Of a stretch of DNA of 64,000 nt, positions 59,361 through 64,000 are shown in pieces. This DNA comes from JBHFEI01 sp041928815 (GTDB lineage Bacteria > Pseudomonadota > Alphaproteobacteria > Rhizobiales > Rhizobiaceae): contig NZ_JBHFEI010000003.1 in assembly GCF_041928815.1 (NCBI RefSeq), positions 310,001 through 374,000 of the forward strand, read 5' to 3'. The notes under the pieces are model-generated. The model searched no databases, was not told the origin of the DNA, and saw only the letters and a list, made by a program, of their open reading frames with translations. The position numbers were made by a program, and so were the translations under genes. The stretch's first letter is position 1; each line of letters begins with the position of its first letter.

Positions 59361-60461
59361 ATGCTGATCTGGCTCGTCGAACTGGCCAACCACCTGCAGT
59401 TCTTCAATCTTTTCCGCTACATCACCTTCCGGACGGGGGCGGCCCTCTTCACCTCGGCGATGATCGTCTTCCTCTTCGGTCCGGCGATCATCAATTCGCT
59501 GCGCATCCGCCAGGGCAAGGGCCAGCCGATCCGCGCCGACGGGCCGCAGACCCATTTCAAGAAGGCCGGCACCCCGACCATGGGCGGGCTGATGATTCTT
59601 GCCGGCATCGTCGGCTCGTCGCTGCTCTGGGCGGATCTTTCCAACGCCTATGTCGTCTCGACGATCCTCGTCACCCTCGGCTTCGGCGCGATCGGCTTCT
59701 ACGACGACTACCTGAAGGTGACGAAACAGTCGCATAAGGGCTTTTCCGGCAAGGCGCGCCTCGGCATCGAGTTCCTGATCGCGGCGATCGCGGTCTACTT
59801 CATGATGCGCAACGCGCTTTCGGTCGGCGCGGCAGGCTCCACCTTCGGCTCCTCCGTGACCTTTCCGTTCTTCAAGGACCTGATGCTCAATCTCGGCATC
59901 TTCTTCGTCCTCTTCGGCGGTTTCGTCATCGTCGCCGCCGGCAACGCGGTCAACCTGACGGACGGCCTCGACGGGCTCGCCATCGTGCCGGTGATGATCG
60001 CGGCGGCCGCCTTCGGCCTGATCGCCTATCTCGCCGGCAACGCGGTCTTCGCCAACTACCTGCAGATCCATTTCGTCCCCGGAACGGGCGAGCTTGCCGT
60101 CATCCTTGGCGCCGTCATCGGCGCCGGCCTCGGCTTCCTCTGGTTCAACGCGCCGCCGGCGGCGATCTTCATGGGCGACACCGGGTCACTGGCGCTCGGC
60201 GGCCTGATCGGCTCGGTCGCGGTCGCGACCAAGCACGAGATCGTCATGGTCATCATCGGCGGACTCTTCGTCATGGAGACCCTGTCGGTGATCATCCAGG
60301 TCGGCGTCTTCAAGCTCACTGGCAAGCGCGTCTTCCTGATGGCGCCGATCCACCACCATTTCGAGAAGATGGGCTGGACGGAGAGCCAGGTGGTCATCCG
60401 TTTCTGGATCGTCGCCGTCATCCTCGCGCTCGTCGGCCTGTCGACGCTGAAGCTCCGGTGA
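59361..60461 (+). CDS. mraY: Phospho-MurNAc-pentapeptide translocase
   Basis: A 366-residue membrane enzyme with about ten helices. Family blocks are GPQTHFKKAGTPTMGG, the aspartate-rich FYDDYLKVTKQSHKG, NAVNLTDGLDGLA with a catalytic aspartate, and APIHHHFEKMGW. It links the MurNAc-pentapeptide to undecaprenyl phosphate forming lipid I. The 111 bp upstream hold no gene; GGGGAAAGG precedes the ATG. Confidence 0.97.
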   Translation: MLIWLVELANHLQFFNLFRYITFRTGAALFTSAMIVFLFGPAIINSLRIRQGKGQPIRADGPQTHFKKAGTPTMGGLMILAGIVGSSLLWADLSNAYVVSTILVTLGFGAIGFYDDYLKVTKQSHKGFSGKARLGIEFLIAAIAVYFMMRNALSVGAAGSTFGSSVTFPFFKDLMLNLGIFFVLFGGFVIVAAGNAVNLTDGLDGLAIVPVMIAAAAFGLIAYLAGNAVFANYLQIHFVPGTGELAVILGAVIGAGLGFLWFNAPPAAIFMGDTGSLALGGLIGSVAVATKHEIVMVIIGGLFVMETLSVIIQVGVFKLTGKRVFLMAPIHHHFEKMGWTESQVVIRFWIVAVILALVGLSTLKLR

Positions 60462-60468
60462 GGGCGCG

Positions 60469-61848
60469 ATGATCCCGGTCACCAGCCTTGCCGGCCGAAA
60501 GGTCGCGCTCTTCGGCCTCGGCGGCTCCGGCCTTGCCACGGCGCGCGCGCTCGTCGCCGGCGGCGCCGAGGTCACCGCCTGGGACGACAATCCGCAAAGC
60601 GTGGCGAAGGCTGCGGAGGCCGACATCGGCACGGCCGACCTGCGCGGTGCCGACTGGAGCGCGTTCCAGGCCCTGGTTCTGTCGCCCGGCGTGCCGCTCA
60701 CCCATCCCGAGCCGCACTGGACCGTGACGCTCGCCCGCGCGGCGCATGTCGAGGTCATCGGGGATGTCGAGCTTTTCGCCCGCGAGCGGCGGCTCCTCGC
60801 GCCGAAGGCACCGCTGATCGCCATCACCGGCACCAACGGCAAGTCGACGACGACGGCGCTCATTGCCCATATTCTCAAGACGAGCGGCCGCGACACCCAG
60901 CTCGGCGGCAATATCGGCACGGCCGTGCTGACGCTCGATCCGCCGGCAGCAGACCGGTTCCACGTCGTCGAGTGCTCCTCCTACCAGATCGACCTCGCGC
61001 CGTCGCTCGATCCCTCCGCCGGCATCCTCCTCAACCTGACGCCCGACCATATCGACCGGCACGGGACGATGGAAAACTACGCCGCGATCAAGGAGCGGCT
61101 GGTGGCGCAAAGCGATGTCGCGATCGTCGGCGTCGACGACGCCTGGTGCCGTGCCGTCGCGGAGAGGATCGCGGCCTCTGGCGGCAGGGTCGTGCGCATC
61201 TCGAAGGACAGCGTGCTCGCCGACGGGCTCTATGCGGACGGCACGCGGATCCTGAGTTCGACGGCAGCCGGGATCGAGGAGGTGGTCGATCTCGGCAGCC
61301 ATCGCGTGCTGCGCGGCCGGCACAATCAGCAGAACGCGGCGGCCGCGATCGCCGCCTGCCGCGCCGTTGGCCTGACGCGCGACGAGATCGTTGCCGGCAT
61401 CGCCTCCTTCCCGGGCCTCAGGCACAGGATGCAGCCGGTCGCGCGCAGGGGCGGCATCGTCTTCGTCAACGACAGCAAGGCGACGAACGCGGATGCCGCG
61501 GCGCCGGCACTGTCGAGCTTCGAGCGCATCTACTGGATTGCCGGCGGCAAGGCCAAGGAGGGCGGCATCGCGTCGCTGTCCGCCTTTTATCCGCGCCTCG
61601 TCAAGGCCTACCTGATCGGCGAGGCGGCGGCGGGCTTTGCCGCCACGCTCGGGGACGCGGTCGCCCATGCCGAATGCGGAACGCTTGCGGCGGCTGTCAC
61701 GCTCGCCGCCTCTGACGCTGCGGGCGAGGCGGCGGTGCTGCTCTCCCCGGCTTGCGCAAGTTTTGACCAGTACAGGAATTTCGAAGAGCGCGGCGATGCC
61801 TTCGTCGCGCATGTCGCCGCGCTTGACGGCATCGAGATGCTGATCTGA
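60469..61848 (+). CDS. murD: UDP-MurNAc-alanine:D-glutamate ligase
   Basis: A 459-residue Mur ligase: N-terminal Rossmann segment VALFGLGGSGLATARAL, ATP loop ITGTNGKSTTTALI, ECSSYQIDLAPSL, TPDHIDRHGTMENYAAIK and FVNDSKATNADAAAPALSSF. It adds D-glutamate to UDP-MurNAc-alanine in the cytoplasm. It begins seven bases after mraY. A 28-base gap to ftsW follows. Confidence 0.96.
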   Translation: MIPVTSLAGRKVALFGLGGSGLATARALVAGGAEVTAWDDNPQSVAKAAEADIGTADLRGADWSAFQALVLSPGVPLTHPEPHWTVTLARAAHVEVIGDVELFARERRLLAPKAPLIAITGTNGKSTTTALIAHILKTSGRDTQLGGNIGTAVLTLDPPAADRFHVVECSSYQIDLAPSLDPSAGILLNLTPDHIDRHGTMENYAAIKERLVAQSDVAIVGVDDAWCRAVAERIAASGGRVVRISKDSVLADGLYADGTRILSSTAAGIEEVVDLGSHRVLRGRHNQQNAAAAIAACRAVGLTRDEIVAGIASFPGLRHRMQPVARRGGIVFVNDSKATNADAAAPALSSFERIYWIAGGKAKEGGIASLSAFYPRLVKAYLIGEAAAGFAATLGDAVAHAECGTLAAAVTLAASDAAGEAAVLLSPACASFDQYRNFEERGDAFVAHVAALDGIEMLI

Positions 61849-61876
61849 GCGATCGGCGAGCAGAGAGGACAAGACG

Positions 61877-63031
61877 ATGGTGAGCCGTGCCGAACGGGGC
61901 CCCGTGGCCGACTGGTTCTGGACGATCGACAGGTTCTTCCTGGCGACCTTCATCCTTTTGATGGGCATCGGCTTCATGCTCTCCTTCGCCGCGAGCCCGG
62001 CGGTCGCCGAGCGGCTCGGGCTCGACAGCTTTCATTTCGTCAAGCGGCAGGGCTTCTTCCTGATCCCGGCCATCGTCACGATGATCGGCATCTCCTTCCT
62101 GTCGCCGCGCCAGGTGCGCCGCGCCGCGATCATCCTGCTGCTCGTCTCGCTGGCGATGATGATCCTGGCGCTTTTCTTCGGGCAGGAGGTCAAGGGGTCG
62201 CGGCGCTGGATCTCGCTCGGCAGCCTGTCGATCCAGCCGTCCGAATTCATGAAGCCGGCCTTCGTCATCGTCTGCGCCTGGCTGTTCTCCGAGCACCAGC
62301 GCCAGCCGGAAATTCCGGGCAACCTCTTCGCCATCCTGCTCTTCGGCATCGTCGCCGCGCTGCTGGTGGCCCAGCCGGACCTCGGCCAGACGATCCTGAC
62401 CTCGGCGGTCTGGGGCGGCATGTTCTTCATGGCCGGCATGCCCTGGCTCTGGATCATCGTGCTCGCCGGCCTTGCCGTCTTCGGCCTCGGCGCCGCCTAC
62501 ACGCTGCTGCCGCACGTCGCCGGCCGCATCGACCGCTTCATGACCGGGGAGGGCGACACGTTCCAGGTCGACACCGCGCGCGAGGCGATCATCCGCGGCG
62601 ACTGGTTCGGCAAGGGGCCGGGCGAGGGCGTCGTCAAGCGGATCATCCCCGACAGCCATACCGACTTCATCTTTTCCGTCGCGGCGGAGGAGTTCGGCAT
62701 CATCTTCTGCATGGTGATCGTCGCCGTCTTCGCCTTCCTCGTCATGCGCGGCCTGTCGCATGCCTATCGCGAACGCAACGACTTCAACCGCTTCGCCGTC
62801 GCCGGCCTCGTCATCCAGATCGGCATCCAGTCGATGATCAATATCGGCGTCAACCTGGAGCTGCTTCCGGCCAAGGGCATGACGCTGCCGTTGATTTCCT
62901 ACGGCGGTTCGTCGATGGTCGCGATCGCGGTGACGGCAGGCTTCATTCTGGCGCTGACGCGCCACCGGCCGGAGAAGCGCGCCGCGGAACGCAGCCTGTT
63001 CCGCTCCGGCGTCGGCGTTCCGGCACATTAG
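61877..63031 (+). CDS. ftsW: Septal peptidoglycan glycosyltransferase FtsW
   Basis: A 384-residue SEDS protein with ten predicted helices: FASRR-type loop GSRRWISLGSLSIQPSEFMK, ADDLGQ-like VAQPDLGQTIL, SHTDFIFSVAAEEFG and LPLISYGGSSM near the C-terminus. It polymerises septal glycan strands as partner of FtsI. A 157-bp gap without a gene follows before murG. Confidence 0.96.
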   Translation: MVSRAERGPVADWFWTIDRFFLATFILLMGIGFMLSFAASPAVAERLGLDSFHFVKRQGFFLIPAIVTMIGISFLSPRQVRRAAIILLLVSLAMMILALFFGQEVKGSRRWISLGSLSIQPSEFMKPAFVIVCAWLFSEHQRQPEIPGNLFAILLFGIVAALLVAQPDLGQTILTSAVWGGMFFMAGMPWLWIIVLAGLAVFGLGAAYTLLPHVAGRIDRFMTGEGDTFQVDTAREAIIRGDWFGKGPGEGVVKRIIPDSHTDFIFSVAAEEFGIIFCMVIVAVFAFLVMRGLSHAYRERNDFNRFAVAGLVIQIGIQSMINIGVNLELLPAKGMTLPLISYGGSSMVAIAVTAGFILALTRHRPEKRAAERSLFRSGVGVPAH

Positions 63032-63188
63032 GGCAGGTCGTGCCGGAGCCGGGTTTCTGAAGGCTCCGGACGCGGCGATGGGCAATGAGGGGACGGAGCC
63101 GTCCGGGTGATCGCGCGTTCACCTTGATGGTCCGGACACGAGACGGATCGAGGGCGGCGCGGCCGTCCTTCCCGGGAGACATGACGAC

Positions 63189-64000
63189 ATGACCAAGGGC
63201 ATCATCCTGCTGTCGGCCGGCGGAACGGGCGGGCACCTGTTCCCCGCCGAGGCGCTGGCGCATGAACTGAAGGCGCGGGGCTATTCCGTGCATCTCGTCA
63301 CCGACAGCCGCGCCGAGCGCTATGCCGGCAGCTTTCCCGCCGATGCGGTCCATGTCGTGCCGTCGGCCACGATCGGGTCGAAGAACCCGCTCAAGGTGGC
63401 GCGCTCGCTCTGGACGCTCTGGAACGGCATCCGCACGGCAAGGCGGCTGATGGGGCGGCTGAAGCCGCTCGCCGTCGCAGGCTTCGGCGGCTACCCGACC
63501 GTGCCGCCGCTGATCGCCGCGACGGGGCTCGGCATTCCCTCGCTGATCCACGAGCAGAACGCCGTGATGGGCCGCGCCAACAGGGCGCTGGCGCCCCGGG
63601 TGAAGGCGATCGCCGGCGGCTTCCTCCCGGAAGGCACCGGCGCCTATGCGGCAAAGACGGTGACGACCGGCAATCCCGTCCGCCCGGCCGTGCTGGAGGC
63701 GGCGAACACACCCTACCGCCCGTCCGGCGACGGCGCGCCGTTTGACCTCGTCGTCTTCGGTGGCAGCCAGGGCGCCCAGTTCTTCTCGAAGGCGATCCCG
63801 CAGGCGATCTCCGCGCTCGACGAGCGCGCGCAGCAGCGCCTCAGGATCACCCAGCAGGCCCGCCCGGAAGACCGCGAAAAGGTCGAGCCGGTCTATGCCC
63901 GGCTCGGCCTCAAGGCGGAGGTCTCGCCCTTCTTCACCGACATGGCGGCGCGGATCGCCGATGCGAACCTCGTCATCTGCCGGTCGGGTGCCTCGACCGT
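63189..64000 (+). CDS. murG: UDP-GlcNAc transferase MurG (cut by window end)
   Basis: Begins at ATG 63189 (GGGAGA upstream) and runs open to the window end, giving the first 270 residues. The N-terminal loop SAGGTGGHLFPAEALAHELK, GFGGYPTVPPLIAA, LIHEQNAVMGRAN and GNPVRP are MurG signatures, and VVFGGSQGAQFFS starts the donor domain. It adds GlcNAc to lipid I, making lipid II at the inner membrane face. The missing third would carry the rest of the UDP-GlcNAc site. Confidence 0.95.
   Translation, partial: MTKGIILLSAGGTGGHLFPAEALAHELKARGYSVHLVTDSRAERYAGSFPADAVHVVPSATIGSKNPLKVARSLWTLWNGIRTARRLMGRLKPLAVAGFGGYPTVPPLIAATGLGIPSLIHEQNAVMGRANRALAPRVKAIAGGFLPEGTGAYAAKTVTTGNPVRPAVLEAANTPYRPSGDGAPFDLVVFGGSQGAQFFSKAIPQAISALDERAQQRLRITQQARPEDREKVEPVYARLGLKAEVSPFFTDMAARIADANLVICRSGAST

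Noticed and set aside
57777..60071. 764-codon minus-strand open frame across murF and mraY
   Set aside because: Charged shadow frame without motifs; the sense genes are firmly identified.
1..64000. Mobile elements, CRISPR arrays, tRNA genes and attachment sites
   Set aside because: Looked for transposase motifs, regular direct repeats and tRNA TPsiC/anticodon patterns; none was found.

Overview
The window is GC-rich (roughly two thirds G+C) chromosomal DNA that reads as a member of the Rhizobiales, most likely Rhizobiaceae (Ensifer/Sinorhizobium, Shinella or Rhizobium-like). The evidence is a second-type lumazine synthase (RibH2) behind an FMN riboswitch, the betaine-lipid pair btaA-btaB, an ArsR-methyltransferase fusion in front of metF, pyrophosphate-type phosphofructokinase, and an alphaproteobacterial dcw cluster directly after rnpB. 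I see no insertion sequence, phage gene, tRNA, CRISPR array or composition break, so this looks like stable chromosome.

Layout. 1-6.2 kb: tail of an ABC permease, a hydantoin/Asp-Glu racemase, a von Willebrand (DUF1194) protein, a GH144-like beta-glucan hydrolase candidate, a PAS/GGDEF diguanylate cyclase and a small membrane protein. 6.3-13.0 kb (minus strand): a ydcSTUVW-type polyamine import operon ending in gamma-aminobutyraldehyde dehydrogenase, led by a LysR regulator. 13.2-14.0 kb: FMN riboswitch and ribH2. 14.1-18.0 kb (minus): a second complete ABC importer. 18.3-24.3 kb: an RpiR regulator divergent from an N-formylglutamate amidohydrolase-like enzyme, a glutamine-synthetase-like ligase, an aldehyde dehydrogenase and an iron-dependent alcohol dehydrogenase. 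24.6-34.3 kb: mixed single genes (ParA-like ATPase, FAD oxidoreductase, orphan LuxR regulator, L,D-transpeptidase, DUF4432, DUF442, lipase-like hydrolase, RNase T2, EttA). 35-36.9 kb: SahR-like regulator and metF. 37-49.6 kb: an unlisted 25-residue membrane peptide gene, a DMT transporter, several peptidoglycan-cleaving enzymes, btaBA, a GGDEF-EAL protein, LysE exporter, PPi-phosphofructokinase, a J-domain protein and an amidase. 49.7-52.3 kb: an unfamiliar TPR-like/glycosyltransferase-like protein and RNase P RNA. 52.7-64 kb: mraZ-rsmH-ftsL-ftsI-murE-murF-mraY-murD-ftsW-murG, with murG cut by the window end.

How it fits together. The most interesting block is 14.1-24.3 kb. The ligase, alcohol dehydrogenase, aldehyde dehydrogenase and amidohydrolase can be ordered as a gamma-glutamylation pathway for an amino alcohol such as ethanolamine: glutamylate, oxidise alcohol to aldehyde, aldehyde to acid, hydrolyse to glutamate plus an amino acid. 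The RpiR regulator lies between this operon and the ABC importer, and the divergent promoter region carries two copies of the palindrome TGAAGA-N4-TCTTCA (one with a single mismatch) centred 43 bp apart, a good operator candidate. The substrate and the link to the importer are inference.

The dcw cluster makes division-site peptidoglycan. A TTAA-N7-TTAA motif upstream of mraZ suggests CtrA cell-cycle control. Small regulatory elements (riboswitch, palindromic operators, intra-operon hairpins) are listed as separate entries.
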